A program made the position numbers and the translations under genes. This document shows, one piece after another, positions 9,333 through 17,789 of a stretch of DNA of 64,000 nucleotides. The number at the start of each line of letters is the position of its first letter. Position 1 is the first letter of the stretch. Origin of the DNA: Lysobacteraceae bacterium (GTDB lineage Bacteria; Pseudomonadota; Gammaproteobacteria; Xanthomonadales; Xanthomonadaceae); contig JAMLIV010000006.1 of NCBI GenBank assembly GCA_023954075.1, positions 1 to 64,000 on the forward strand, written 5' to 3'. The notes under the pieces were generated by a model, which was given only the letters and a program-made list of their open reading frames with translations, was not told the origin of the DNA and made no database searches.

Positions 9333-9363
9333 AAAAAGGCGCCGCACCCTCGTACGACGCCTT
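9333..9363 (-). terminator. Rho-independent terminator of the BI-1 gene
   Basis: On the minus strand AAGGCG pairs with CGCCTT (9363-9358 with 9341-9336), followed by a run of five T, about 20 bases after the BI-1 stop codon. Confidence 0.65.
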
Positions 9364-9386
9364 CCCCGTCAGCCTTGAACCCGCAA

Positions 9387-10139
9387 TCAGTCGCGCAGCT
9401 TGGACAACAGCCGCAGGAACTCGATGTAGAGCCAGACCAGCGTCACCAGCAGCGCGAAGCCGCCGAACCACTCCATGTACTTCGGCGCGCCCTGCTGCAC
9501 CCCCGTCTCGATCAGGTCGAAGTCCAGCACCAGATTCAGCGCCGCCACCGTCACCACCACCAGGCTGAAGCCGATGCCGATCAGGCCCGACTCGTGGATG
9601 TACGGGATGTTGATGCCGAAAAATCCGAGGCCGATCGTGGCCAGGTAGATCAGCATGATGCCGCCGGTGGCCGCAACCACGCCGGCGCGGAACTTCTGGG
9701 TCACCTGGATCAGCCCGCTGCGATAGGCGAACAGCAGTGCGAACAGGGTGCCGAAGGTCAGCATCACCGCCTGCATCACGATGCCTTCGTAAAGGTGCGC
9801 GAAGATGCCGGAGATCGCGCCCAGGAAGAAGCCCTCCAGGATCGCGTAAAGCGGCGCGGTCACCGGGGCCCAGGTCTTCTTGAAGATGGTCACCATGGCC
9901 AGAATGAAGCCGCCGATCAGGCCGCCCCAGAGGAACATCGGCGCGGCCGCCGTCGGGCCGGCCGCCGTGACCGACTGGGTCCAGGCGAAGGTCGCGGTCA
10001 GCACGGTCAGGAAAAGCAGGATGCCGGTCTTGGCGATGGTGCCGTTGAGGGTCATCGCGTCGGCCGGGCGCGACAGTACCGCGCCGCTGCCCAGGTCGAG
10101 GAAGGTCGAGTCGCTGAGGACGGGGTTGCCGCTGCGCAT
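9387..10139 (-). CDS. Bax inhibitor-1 / YccA-like membrane protein
   Basis: 250 residues. A short soluble start (MRSGNPVLSDSTF) is followed by seven hydrophobic segments running from about residue 40 to the end. The family aspartates appear late: LNLVLDFDLIETGVQQGAPKYMEWFGGFALLVTLVWLY is a classic BI-1 C-terminal block (shown in part: DFDLIETGVQ and YMEWFGG). Members are pH-sensitive calcium leak channels or modulators of membrane proteolysis in the inner membrane. The ATG at 10139 is supported by the conserved NPVL start shared with the YccA-like subgroup. It is monocistronic, with its own terminator. Confidence 0.88.
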   Translation of the reverse strand: MRSGNPVLSDSTFLDLGSGAVLSRPADAMTLNGTIAKTGILLFLTVLTATFAWTQSVTAAGPTAAAPMFLWGGLIGGFILAMVTIFKKTWAPVTAPLYAILEGFFLGAISGIFAHLYEGIVMQAVMLTFGTLFALLFAYRSGLIQVTQKFRAGVVAATGGIMLIYLATIGLGFFGINIPYIHESGLIGIGFSLVVVTVAALNLVLDFDLIETGVQQGAPKYMEWFGGFALLVTLVWLYIEFLRLLSKLRD

Positions 10140-10328
10140 GGAAGTACTCCGGGGGATGAACGGCGTGACGATAGATGCCCCACCCGACGGTTTTGTTAAC
10201 CGCAAGTTAAACCGCGGCGGCGAGAATAGTTGGTGCGTCCGAAAACTTTTGTAAATAGTGCTAGATTCCGATCCAGCAAGATTCGCCAACCATCTGAAAG
10301 AAATGAGAAACTGATCACACTTCTTGCC

Positions 10329-10781
10329 ATGGAACTCCTTCTGCTCCTGCCGCTGCTGCTCGCCTTTACCGGACTGCGTTACGTCCCGGAAGACACCGCG
10401 CTGACCGTGCATCGCTTTGGCCGCTACACCCGCACCCTCACCCCGGGCCTGCGGTTCACGGTGCCGGTGCTGGATCGCGTGGCGCACCGCGTGCGGCTGG
10501 TCGGCCATCAGGTCGAAGTTCCCGTGCATGGGGAAGCCGCAGCGCGCGCCGCGGTCTACTACCAGATTCTCGAACCCCAGCGCGCGGGCAATGCCCTCGA
10601 CGACGTCGATTCGCTGGTGGCGCAGCGCGCCCGCGAGGCGCTTTCGTCCCTGGCCGCAAGCGACGGGGACGGCAGTACCGAGGCGATCGCGGCGCGACTC
10701 AAGCGCGAACTCAACGACGGACTGGCGGCCTTGGGCCTGCGCGTGACCCGCTGCAACCTGCGGCAGGACGCGACCGCCTGA
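10329..10781 (+). CDS. Short SPFH/band 7 domain protein
   Basis: 150 residues. An N-terminal membrane anchor (about residues 1-16, nearly all leucine) leads into a compact band 7/SPFH core. VPEDTALTVHRFGRYTRTLTPGLRFTVP is the typical SPFH entry (key parts: FGRY and PGLRF). It is followed by VYYQILEPQRAGNAL and AREALSSL. Stomatin and prohibitin relatives are usually 250-350 residues and have a long coiled coil; this one stops right after the SPFH helices. Either it is a minimal scaffold protein or a shortened one. Function is unknown beyond likely inner-membrane organisation. It diverges from the BI-1 gene. Confidence 0.75.
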   Translation: MELLLLLPLLLAFTGLRYVPEDTALTVHRFGRYTRTLTPGLRFTVPVLDRVAHRVRLVGHQVEVPVHGEAAARAAVYYQILEPQRAGNALDDVDSLVAQRAREALSSLAASDGDGSTEAIAARLKRELNDGLAALGLRVTRCNLRQDATA

Positions 10782-10883
10782 CCGCTCCCCGCGCCGGCAT
10801 CGCGCCGGCAGGTTCCGTTCCCGGCGATTGTCAGCGCGGTGCCGGCTGAGGATACTGCCCCGCCCTGCCTTCCGCAGATTGCC

Positions 10884-11516
10884 GTGAATCCGCTGTCCCA
10901 CCTCCAGCCCACGCTCGAATCCGGCCTCGCGGCGATGGGTCTGTCACAGCCCGGACTGGCCGAGCGCCTGCTTGCTTATCTCGGGCTGCTGGCGCAGTGG
11001 AACCGCGCCTACAACCTCACCGCGATCCGCGATCCGGCCGAGATGGTGTCCAGGCACCTGCTCGATTCGCTCAGCATTGCGCCTTTCGTCGCCGGGCGCG
11101 TGGCCGACATCGGCACCGGTGCCGGCCTGCCGGGCATTCCGCTGGCGATCAACGACCCGCACCTGCGCGTGAGTCTGGCCGAAACGGCCGGCAAGAAGGC
11201 CCGTTTCCTGCGCGAAGCGGTGCGCCAGCTCGGGCTTGCCAACGTGTCGGTGCACGCCTGCCGCGCCGAAGACGTGCCCGAATCGGGCCAGCACGACCAG
11301 CTCATCGCGCGCGCCCTGGCCCCGCTTGACGGTATCCTGACGCTCGGCGGACACCTGCTGCGGCCGGGCGGACGGCTGCTGGCGATGAAGGGCCGGGTTC
11401 CGACCGGGGAAATCGCCGCGCTGCCGGACGGCTACCGCCATCTGGCCACCCATCCACTCCATGTGCCGGGGCTTGATGCCGAGCGGCACCTGATCATTGT
11501 CGAAAAAACCGGATAG
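10884..11516 (+). CDS. rsmG: 16S rRNA (guanine(527)-N7)-methyltransferase RsmG
   Basis: 210 residues, starting at GTG 10884 (reading MNPLSHLQPTL). It transfers a methyl group from SAM to G527 of 16S rRNA. LAQWNRAYNLTAIRDPAEMVSRHLLDSL is the conserved N-terminal helix pair (key parts: WNRAYNLT and HLLDSL). VADIGTGAGLPGIPLAI is the SAM-binding motif I. RALAPLDGIL and MKGRVPTGEI follow. Although an upstream ATG keeps the frame open, family alignment favours the GTG. It is followed 9 bases later by parA, the standard rsmG-parA-parB order usually found near oriC. Confidence 0.95.
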   Translation: MNPLSHLQPTLESGLAAMGLSQPGLAERLLAYLGLLAQWNRAYNLTAIRDPAEMVSRHLLDSLSIAPFVAGRVADIGTGAGLPGIPLAINDPHLRVSLAETAGKKARFLREAVRQLGLANVSVHACRAEDVPESGQHDQLIARALAPLDGILTLGGHLLRPGGRLLAMKGRVPTGEIAALPDGYRHLATHPLHVPGLDAERHLIIVEKTG

Positions 11517-11525
11517 AACGCCTCC

Positions 11526-12314
11526 ATGTCGCGCATCATTGCAGTGGTCAACCAGAAGGGCGGAGTCGGCAAGACCACCACCGCCGTCAACCTGTCGGCG
11601 GCGCTGGCCGAAACCGGCCGGCGCGTGCTGCTGGTCGACATGGACCCGCAGGGCAACGCCACGATGGCCTCGGGCGTGGACAAGCGCGAGGCGCACCCCT
11701 CCGGCTGCGAGGTGCTGCTGGGCGAAGCCGACGCACAGGCCGCAATCCGCCCCACCGCCGGAAAGTACGACCTGCTGCCCAGCAACACCGACCTCATCGC
11801 GGCCGAGCTGCAGCTCATGGACCTGCCCGAGCGCGAGCGTCGCCTGAAGCTCGCGCTGGAGCCGGTGGCACGCGGCTACCAGTACGTCATCATCGACTGC
11901 CCGCCGTCGCTGAGCCTGCTCACGCTCAACGCGCTTGCCGCCGCCGACAGCGTGCTGGTGCCGATGCAGTGCGAATACTTCGCGCTGGAAGGCATCGCCG
12001 CGCTCACCGACACCATGGAGGCGGTGCGCCGCCGCCTGAATCCCACACTGGAAATCGAAGGCATCGTGCGCACCATGTACGACGTGCGTACCGGCCTGAC
12101 CAGCGCGGTGTCGGCCGAACTGCAGCGCCACTTCGGCGACAAGCTCTACCGCACCGTGATTCCGCGCAACGTGCGCCTGGCCGAAGCCCCCAGCCACGGC
12201 CAGAGCATCGTCGAGTACGACCGCGGCTCGCGCGGCGGCGTCGCCTACCTTGGCCTGGCCGGCGAGATCATCGGGCGCGAGCGCCAGCACACCCATCGCC
12301 CGGAGGCACACTGA
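11526..12314 (+). CDS. parA: Chromosome-partitioning ATPase ParA
   Basis: 262 residues. The deviant Walker A motif KGGVGKTT is at residues 11-18, LVDMDPQGN is the A' motif, and YVIIDCPPSLS is Walker B. This is the short chromosomal ParA/Soj form without an N-terminal DNA-binding extension. It binds the nucleoid in its ATP form and is stimulated by ParB to move origins apart. Its stop overlaps the parB start by one base (TGATG), implying translational coupling. Confidence 0.96.
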   Translation: MSRIIAVVNQKGGVGKTTTAVNLSAALAETGRRVLLVDMDPQGNATMASGVDKREAHPSGCEVLLGEADAQAAIRPTAGKYDLLPSNTDLIAAELQLMDLPERERRLKLALEPVARGYQYVIIDCPPSLSLLTLNALAAADSVLVPMQCEYFALEGIAALTDTMEAVRRRLNPTLEIEGIVRTMYDVRTGLTSAVSAELQRHFGDKLYRTVIPRNVRLAEAPSHGQSIVEYDRGSRGGVAYLGLAGEIIGRERQHTHRPEAH

Positions 12315-13180
12315 TGGCAACAAAGAAACCTGCGCTCGGGCGCGGCCTGTCCAGCCTGATCCGCGAGACCGTAGCGGCCGATGCGCCGGCGGCGGGCGAG
12401 CGGATGACCACCTTGCCCATCGAGAAGCTGCAGCCTGGCAAGTACCAGCCGCGCAGCCACATGGACCCGGAGCGGCTGGAGGAGCTGGCCGAGTCGATCC
12501 GCGCCCAGGGCCTGATCCAGCCGATCATCGTGCGCGGCATCGGTGCCGGGCGCTACGAGATCATCGCCGGCGAGCGCCGCTGGCGCGCGGCCCAGCTTGC
12601 CACGCTGCGCGATGTGCCGGTGGTGATCCGCGAGATCGAGGACAACACCGCGCTGGCGATGGCGCTGATCGAGAACATCCAGCGCGAGGACCTCAATCCG
12701 CTGGAGGAAGCCCTCGCGCTGCAGCGCCTGATCGACGAGTTCAGCCTCACCCACCAGCAGGCCGCCGAAGCCGTGGGCCGCTCGCGCGCCTCGGTCAGCA
12801 ATCTCTTGCGCCTGCTGGAACTGCCTGAAGCCATCCGCGCCATGGTCGAGCGCCGCGCGCTGGAAATGGGCCACGCGCGCGCCCTGCTCACCCTGCCGCC
12901 GCCGCAGGCGCTGGCGCTGGCGCAGCAGGCCGCGGCCGAAGGCTGGTCGGTGCGCGAAACCGAGCGCCGCGTGCAGGCGCTGCAAAAAGGCGTTCCCGCG
13001 CCCGCGAAGCCCGCCACCCAGCGGCCCGACGCCAACGTCGCCGCACTGGAGCGCGAGCTGTCCGAATCCTTCGGCGCAAAGGTCAGCCTGCAATCGGGCC
13101 GCGGCGGGCGCGGCAAGCTTGTCATCAGCTACCACAGCCACGACGAATTGGATGGCATCCTGGCGCGGATGCGGCGCTGA
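12314..13180 (+). CDS. parB: Chromosome-partitioning protein ParB
   Basis: 288 residues. The ParA-stimulating N terminus KKPALGRGLSSLI comes first. The ParB/Srx CTP-binding domain follows with LQPGKYQPR, IIAGERRWRA and ENIQREDLNPLEEA (about 35-125). The helix-turn-helix that reads parS comes next: LTHQQAAEAVGRSRASVSNL, near residues 140-160. A C-terminal dimerisation region ends the protein. The GERRxR and ENxxRxxL motifs needed for CTP clamp formation are intact. No palindromic parS-like site was spotted in the window by eye. Confidence 0.96.
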   Translation: MATKKPALGRGLSSLIRETVAADAPAAGERMTTLPIEKLQPGKYQPRSHMDPERLEELAESIRAQGLIQPIIVRGIGAGRYEIIAGERRWRAAQLATLRDVPVVIREIEDNTALAMALIENIQREDLNPLEEALALQRLIDEFSLTHQQAAEAVGRSRASVSNLLRLLELPEAIRAMVERRALEMGHARALLTLPPPQALALAQQAAAEGWSVRETERRVQALQKGVPAPAKPATQRPDANVAALERELSESFGAKVSLQSGRGGRGKLVISYHSHDELDGILARMRR

Positions 13181-13208
13181 GCGATCCCGCCCGACCGGCG
13201 CGGTTCAC

Positions 13209-14177
13209 TCACGCGAACACGTACCGCACCACGTGGAAGAAGATCGGCGCGGCGAAACTCACTGAATCCAGCCGGTCGAGCATGCCGCCGTGGCCTTCGA
13301 TCATCCGGCCCCAGTCCTTGGCACCGAGGCTGCGCTTGACCGCCGAGAGCGCCAGCCCGCCGAGGAAACCGCAGGCCACGATCAGCAGCGACATCAGGCC
13401 CGACTGCAGCGGCGTGAACGGGGTGATCCACCACAGCGCGGCACCCACGCCGGCTGCCGACAGGCCGCCGCCGACCAGTCCTTCGACGGTTTTCGACGGA
13501 CTCACCTCCGGTGCCAGCCTGTGCCGCCCGAACAGCTTGCCGAACACGTACTGCAGGACATCGGAAAGCTGCACCACCAGCAGGAGGTAGAGGAGCAGCA
13601 GCAGGTTGCCGTTCTCGTAGCCGGGAATGTCGAGCAGCAGCAGCGCCGGCGCGTAGCTGATGCAGTACACCGTCAGCATCAGTCCCCACTGGATTTTCGT
13701 GTTGCGCGCGAGGAAGTCCTCGGTGTCGCCGGCCAGCGCCGACACCGCCGGCAGCAGCAGGAAGCCGTACACCGGAATGCACATCACGAACAGGCCGTAC
13801 CAGTCGATCCCGATCAGGAAATACTGCAGCGGAATGCCGACGTAGAAGCACAGCACCAGCACCAGGTGGTCGCCGCGCCGCGTCGGCGTAAGCGTGACGA
13901 ACTCGCGCAGCGCCAGGAACGAGGCGATGGCAAACAGCACCAGGGTGGCCACCTTGCCGAGCAGGAAGCACGCGCCCAGCACCGCCACCATCACCCACCA
14001 GGCGTTGATCCGCGCCACGAGATTGTCCACCGTCGCGCCGGGCCTGCGCCGTTTGAGCACGGCGGCGATCGCGCTGGCGACCACCAGCAGCACGAGGATT
14101 CCACCCATCACCTGCCAGAACTCGACCGGCGCGCGCTGCAGTAGCACCTGGATTCCCCGCATCATCGAATCGTTCAT
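13209..14177 (-). CDS. CdsA-like phosphatidate cytidylyltransferase
   Basis: 322 residues with about eight membrane segments. The C-terminal signature SAVKRSLGAKDWGRMIEGHGGMLDRLDS (key parts: VKRSLGAKDWG and GHGGMLDRLDS) holds the metal-binding aspartates of CDP-diacylglycerol synthases. It would make a CDP-activated lipid from phosphatidic acid and CTP in the inner membrane. Its start overlaps the acyltransferase stop by 4 bases (ATGA). The three-gene set resembles E. coli ynbA-ynbB-ynbC more than the essential cdsA locus, which normally lies with dxr and uppS, so this is probably a second, specialised copy. Confidence 0.85.
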   Translation of the reverse strand: MNDSMMRGIQVLLQRAPVEFWQVMGGILVLLVVASAIAAVLKRRRPGATVDNLVARINAWWVMVAVLGACFLLGKVATLVLFAIASFLALREFVTLTPTRRGDHLVLVLCFYVGIPLQYFLIGIDWYGLFVMCIPVYGFLLLPAVSALAGDTEDFLARNTKIQWGLMLTVYCISYAPALLLLDIPGYENGNLLLLLYLLLVVQLSDVLQYVFGKLFGRHRLAPEVSPSKTVEGLVGGGLSAAGVGAALWWITPFTPLQSGLMSLLIVACGFLGGLALSAVKRSLGAKDWGRMIEGHGGMLDRLDSVSFAAPIFFHVVRYVFA

Positions 14178-14767
14178 GCCAGCTCCATCACTGCCGCCCG
14201 CGCCCGCAGCAGGTAGTCATCCTTCGACTCCCCGGCCTCCGGTCGCACCACCGGCCCGAATCGTGCCGTGCAGATCAGCGGCACCGGCAACAGGCTGCCC
14301 TTGGGCAGGCTGCGGCGGGCGTTGTCGAGGTAGACCGCCACCGGCTCCACCTCCGGATGCGCGAGCGCAAGGTGGTAGAGACCGGACTTGAAGCGGCCCG
14401 GAGTTTCATCCGGGGTGCGGGTGCCCTCGGGAAACAGGATCAGCGAATCGCCCTGCGCCAGCGCGTCGTGCAGCGGCGCGAGCGGGTCATCCTCGGGATT
14501 TTTGCGCTGGCGCTCGATCAGCACCGCGTTGAGCGCGCGATGGGCGATCACCGCGCGCAGGCCGCCGCCCCAGTAGTCCTTCGCCGCCACCGGACGGGTG
14601 CGTCGGCGCGGTTCGGGCGGCAGCGCGGCCCACAGCGTCACGGTATCCAGGTGGCTGCCGTGGTTGGCGAAATAGATGCGCTGGCGCGGCTCGGGCCGGG
14701 TTCCGATCCAGCGCGGATAGGCACCGAACAGCAGCCGCGCCAGGAACACCAGCAGGCGCGCCAGCAT
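14174..14767 (-). CDS. PlsC-type lysophospholipid acyltransferase
   Basis: 197 residues. FANHGSHLDTVTLW gives the HxxxxD catalytic pair (His about residue 36). LFPEGTRTPDETPGRFKSG gives the EGTR substrate motif, with the typical F-K-S/R-G follow-up. The protein acylates a lysophospholipid or related alcohol; it is shorter than classical PlsC and lacks obvious C-terminal extensions. It sits between a CDP-alcohol phosphotransferase gene (TGATG overlap upstream) and a CdsA-like gene (ATGA overlap downstream), so all three are translated as a tight operon and presumably build one lipid species. Confidence 0.87.
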   Translation of the reverse strand: MLARLLVFLARLLFGAYPRWIGTRPEPRQRIYFANHGSHLDTVTLWAALPPEPRRRTRPVAAKDYWGGGLRAVIAHRALNAVLIERQRKNPEDDPLAPLHDALAQGDSLILFPEGTRTPDETPGRFKSGLYHLALAHPEVEPVAVYLDNARRSLPKGSLLPVPLICTARFGPVVRPEAGESKDDYLLRARAAVMELA

Positions 14768-15390
14768 CAGCCGCGCGCCCGCAGCTGTGCGGCGATGGCG
14801 CGGGTCCGCAGCACGCAGGTCAGCGCGCTGCCGAAGGCGATCACGAGGCCGCCTGCGAGCAGCGCGTGGCTGCTGCCACGCCAGTGCAGCTCGGCCGCGC
14901 CGATCACGAGCGCGGCGGTCATCACCGCCATGCGGTGCGGCTTGGCCTGCGGGCCGCGGAAGTCCTGGGGAAAGCCGAGGCTGCCGCCGGTCACGCGGAT
15001 ATACGCGGTGAGCGCGGCCAGCAGGGCCATCAGCCAGCCGAGCGCGTCGTATCCGGCGGCGTGTCCGAGCGCGACCAGGAGCAGCGCGTCCTCGATCCGG
15101 TCGGGAAGCTCGTTGTAGAGGGTCCCCACCGGCGATTGCCTGCCGCCCTCGATCGCCACCATGCCGTCGAGCATGTTGCACAGCAGGCGTAGCTGCACGC
15201 AGGCGGCCGCGCCGACGAAGCCCCACGGCATCGGCCAGTAGAACAGCAGCGCCGCGCCGGCAAGGGCGAAACCGATGCCGAGCACGGAAATCTGGTTGGG
15301 CGTGATCGGCGTGCGCGAGAGCGCGCGCGCCAGCGCGGTGGCCCAGCGCGCGCTGCGGGTAGCAAGGGGACGGCGGTCGGCTTCGGACAT
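14767..15390 (-). CDS. CDP-alcohol phosphotransferase family protein with altered metal motif
   Basis: 207 residues, polytopic. The family signature is D-x2-D-G-x2-A-R-x8-G-x3-D-x3-D. Here the region reads CNMLDGMVAIEGGRQSP, then VGTLYNELPDRIED. The first aspartate is Asn, the AR arginine is Ile, and the third aspartate is Asn, while the second and last aspartates remain. This is a recognisable subgroup rather than random decay, since the flanking sequence is well kept. The protein would join a CDP-lipid to an alcohol acceptor in the membrane. Whether it is catalytically classical is uncertain. First gene of the lipid operon. Confidence 0.8.
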   Translation of the reverse strand: MSEADRRPLATRSARWATALARALSRTPITPNQISVLGIGFALAGAALLFYWPMPWGFVGAAACVQLRLLCNMLDGMVAIEGGRQSPVGTLYNELPDRIEDALLLVALGHAAGYDALGWLMALLAALTAYIRVTGGSLGFPQDFRGPQAKPHRMAVMTAALVIGAAELHWRGSSHALLAGGLVIAFGSALTCVLRTRAIAAQLRARG

Positions 15391-15410
15391 GGGCAGAGGT
15401 TCCTGAAGGA

Positions 15411-16007
15411 TCAGGCCGCCTTGTCGCCCGCCGGCTCCGCCCGTCCGGGCAACTCCGCCGGCAGCGGCGGCATCGCGCCGCGCCAGCGCCGCAGGGTGCG
15501 CTGGAAAAACAGGCTGTTGGGAATCTGCAGCACCGTACCTGCGGCTTGTCCGTCGGTTTCCTGCAGGGTGGTGTAGATCAGGTTCACGTCGAGCACGCGC
15601 CCGCGCAGGCCGGGCTTCTCGCCATTTTCCAGCAGTTCCACCAGATCACCCACGCGAAACGCGCGCGTGGTCAGGATCAGGAACGAGCAGAAGATGTTGG
15701 ACAGCACGCTCCAGGCCGCGAAGAACGCCACCGCACCCACTGCCGCGAAACTGGTGAAGGCGGTCCACAGCACCGTGGCCGAGACCCCGGCCACGTCCAG
15801 GATCATGAGGCTGGCGGCGGAGAAGACGACGAAGCTGGTGAGCCGTCGAACCGCGATGCGCACGTTGGGCGGCAGCGCGGTGCGCGCGATCAGCCGGCGC
15901 GACACCCAGCGCAATAGCTGCGTGATCGCCAAAATCAGGACGATCTTCAGGGCCGGCGGCCCGAGGGCCGACCAGTCCTGCATCCATGCGGGCAATGTGA
16001 AGGGCAT
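15411..16007 (-). CDS. Small MscS-family mechanosensitive channel
   Basis: 198 residues. There are two or three N-terminal membrane helices, then the pore-lining glycine/alanine-rich TM3 (FTSFAAVGAVAFFAAWSVL, about 88-106). The beta-domain entry FRVGDLVEL follows, and VLQIPNSLFF ends the cytoplasmic domain early. It is a minimal MscS-type channel that should open under membrane tension to release solutes. It lies 21 bases upstream of the CDP-alcohol phosphotransferase gene on the same strand, so it may head the lipid operon. Confidence 0.82.
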   Translation of the reverse strand: MPFTLPAWMQDWSALGPPALKIVLILAITQLLRWVSRRLIARTALPPNVRIAVRRLTSFVVFSAASLMILDVAGVSATVLWTAFTSFAAVGAVAFFAAWSVLSNIFCSFLILTTRAFRVGDLVELLENGEKPGLRGRVLDVNLIYTTLQETDGQAAGTVLQIPNSLFFQRTLRRWRGAMPPLPAELPGRAEPAGDKAA

Positions 16008-16140
16008 CGTTCCTCGGCGCGACGTGGGGCTCGCGCATCGTATCCGCGCCCGGCTGATTTCGCAGCCCGGTTCGACCAGGGGCAAGACGCGAACGCGGCG
16101 GGCGCGGATAATCGCGGTCTTTTCCACGGGAACCTGCGCG

Positions 16141-17745
16141 ATGGACACCAGCGACGCCCTCATCATCGGCGGCGGCCACAACGGCCTGGTCTGCGCGGCC
16201 TACCTCGCCGCCGCCGGACTGTCGGTCACGGTGCTGGAAGGTCGCAGCGAGGTGGGCGGGGCCGCGGTCACCGAGGAGTTCCATCCGGGATTCCGCAACT
16301 CCACCGCCAGCTACACCGTGAGCCTGCTCAACCCGCAGGTGATCGCCGACCTGCGTCTTCACCAGCACGGCCTGCGCGTGGTCGAGCGCCCGTATTCCAA
16401 CTTCCTGCCGCTGCCCGACGGCCGCGCTTTCCGCCTCGGCGGCGAAGAAGGCGCGGCACAGCTGGCGCGCGTCGCGCCGCGCGATGCGCAGCGCCTGACC
16501 GAATACCACGCCATGCTCGAACGCGTGGTGGCGGTACTGCGCGAACTGATGGCGCGCACCCCGCCCAACCTCAGCGACCGCTTCGTGCTGGCCGACTGGC
16601 TGGCCTCGTGGAAGGTGGCGCGCGAGCTGCGCCGGCTCGACATGCGGGGACGGCGCGACCTGCTGGATCTTTTCACCAAATCCGCCGGCGAGATGCTCGA
16701 CCACTGGTTCGACTACGAGCCGCTCAAGGCCGCGCTGGGCTGGGATTCGGTGGTCGGCAACTTCGCCAGCCCCTGGACGCCCGGCAGCGCGTACGTGCTC
16801 TTGCACCACGTCTTTGGCGAGGTCAACGGCAAGCAGGGCGTCTGGGGCCACGCGATTGGCGGAATGGGTGCGATCACCCAGGCGATGGCGGCCGAGTGCC
16901 GTGCGCGCGGCGTGGCGATCCACACCGATGCGCCGGTGGCGCAGGTGCGGGTGCAGACGGGACGCGCCATCGGCGTGGTGCTGCAGGACGGGCGCGAATT
17001 CGGCGCGCGCTGCGTGATTTCCAACGTCAACCCGAAGCTTCTCTACCAGCGCCTCGTGCCACGGGAGGCCCAGCCGGACGAGCTGCGCGAGCGCATCGCG
17101 CGCTACCGCTGCGGTTCGGGCACCTTCCGCATGAACGTGGCGCTGTCGGAGCTGCCGGATTTCACCGCCGCGCCCGGAACCGCGCTCGCGTCGCACCACC
17201 AGAGCGGCATCCTGGTCGCGCCTTCGCTGGCCTACATGGAACGCGCGTACTTCGATGCGAAATCGCGCGAGCACAATCCCGGCTGGGCGCGCGAGCCGAT
17301 CGTGGAACTGGTGATTTCCTCCACCCTGGACGACAGCCTCGCGCCGCCCGGCCGGCACGTCGCCAGCCTGTTCTGCCAGCACGTCAATCCCGAGGTCGAA
17401 GGCGGTTGGGATGCCCACCGCGACACCGTGGCGAAACTCATGATCGACACCGTGGATCGGGTTGCGCCCAATTTCGCGCGCAGCGTGCTGGGCTACCGCG
17501 CGCTCTCGCCGCTGGATCTCGAACGCGAGTTCGGCCTGATCGGCGGCGACATCTTCCACGGCGCGCTGGGTGCCGACCAGCTCTTCAGCGCGCGTCCGCT
17601 GCTGGGACAGGGCAACTACCGCGGCGCACTGGCCGGGCTTTACCTGTGCGGCTCGGGCACCCATCCGGGCGGCGGCGTCACCGGCCTGCCCGGTCGCAAC
17701 GCGGCGCGCGAGGTGCTGCGCGATCTGGGCCGGCGCACCCGCTGA
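16141..17745 (+). CDS. FAD-dependent oxidoreductase, PYROXD2 / phytoene desaturase-like
   Basis: 534 residues. The N terminus DALIIGGGHNGLVCAAYLAAAG is a dinucleotide-binding GxGxxG fold (residues about 5-30; key part IIGGGHNG). VLEGRSEVGGAAVTEEFHPGF binds FAD (key parts: VGGAAVTEE and PGFRN). The C terminus LYLCGSGTHPGGGVTGLPGRNAA closes the FAD site (key part: GSGTHPGGGVTG). This arrangement fits the PYROXD2 (NAD(P)/FAD amine-oxidoreductase-like) group rather than carotenoid desaturases, and no carotenoid genes are nearby. Substrate is unknown. The ATG at 16141 sits directly before the fold; the frame is open further upstream only by chance. Confidence 0.83.
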   Translation: MDTSDALIIGGGHNGLVCAAYLAAAGLSVTVLEGRSEVGGAAVTEEFHPGFRNSTASYTVSLLNPQVIADLRLHQHGLRVVERPYSNFLPLPDGRAFRLGGEEGAAQLARVAPRDAQRLTEYHAMLERVVAVLRELMARTPPNLSDRFVLADWLASWKVARELRRLDMRGRRDLLDLFTKSAGEMLDHWFDYEPLKAALGWDSVVGNFASPWTPGSAYVLLHHVFGEVNGKQGVWGHAIGGMGAITQAMAAECRARGVAIHTDAPVAQVRVQTGRAIGVVLQDGREFGARCVISNVNPKLLYQRLVPREAQPDELRERIARYRCGSGTFRMNVALSELPDFTAAPGTALASHHQSGILVAPSLAYMERAYFDAKSREHNPGWAREPIVELVISSTLDDSLAPPGRHVASLFCQHVNPEVEGGWDAHRDTVAKLMIDTVDRVAPNFARSVLGYRALSPLDLEREFGLIGGDIFHGALGADQLFSARPLLGQGNYRGALAGLYLCGSGTHPGGGVTGLPGRNAAREVLRDLGRRTR

Positions 17746-17789
17746 AGCCCGCATCGGCTAGAGTTGCCGCGTCATTCTCGGGGGCCGCG

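Noticed and set aside
9087-9347. Small protein between hemB and the BI-1 gene
   Set aside because: The frame is simply the translation of the inverted-repeat element; no ribosome site or protein family.
10790-10812. GCGCCGGC-type repeated motif, also at 19813-19842
   Set aside because: Short and composed only of G and C in a genome of this composition; chance recurrence cannot be excluded.
10884-13180. parS sites or oriC near parAB
   Set aside because: I looked for the GTTTCAC-type palindrome and DnaA boxes in the window and saw none, so proximity to the origin is only suggested by gene order.
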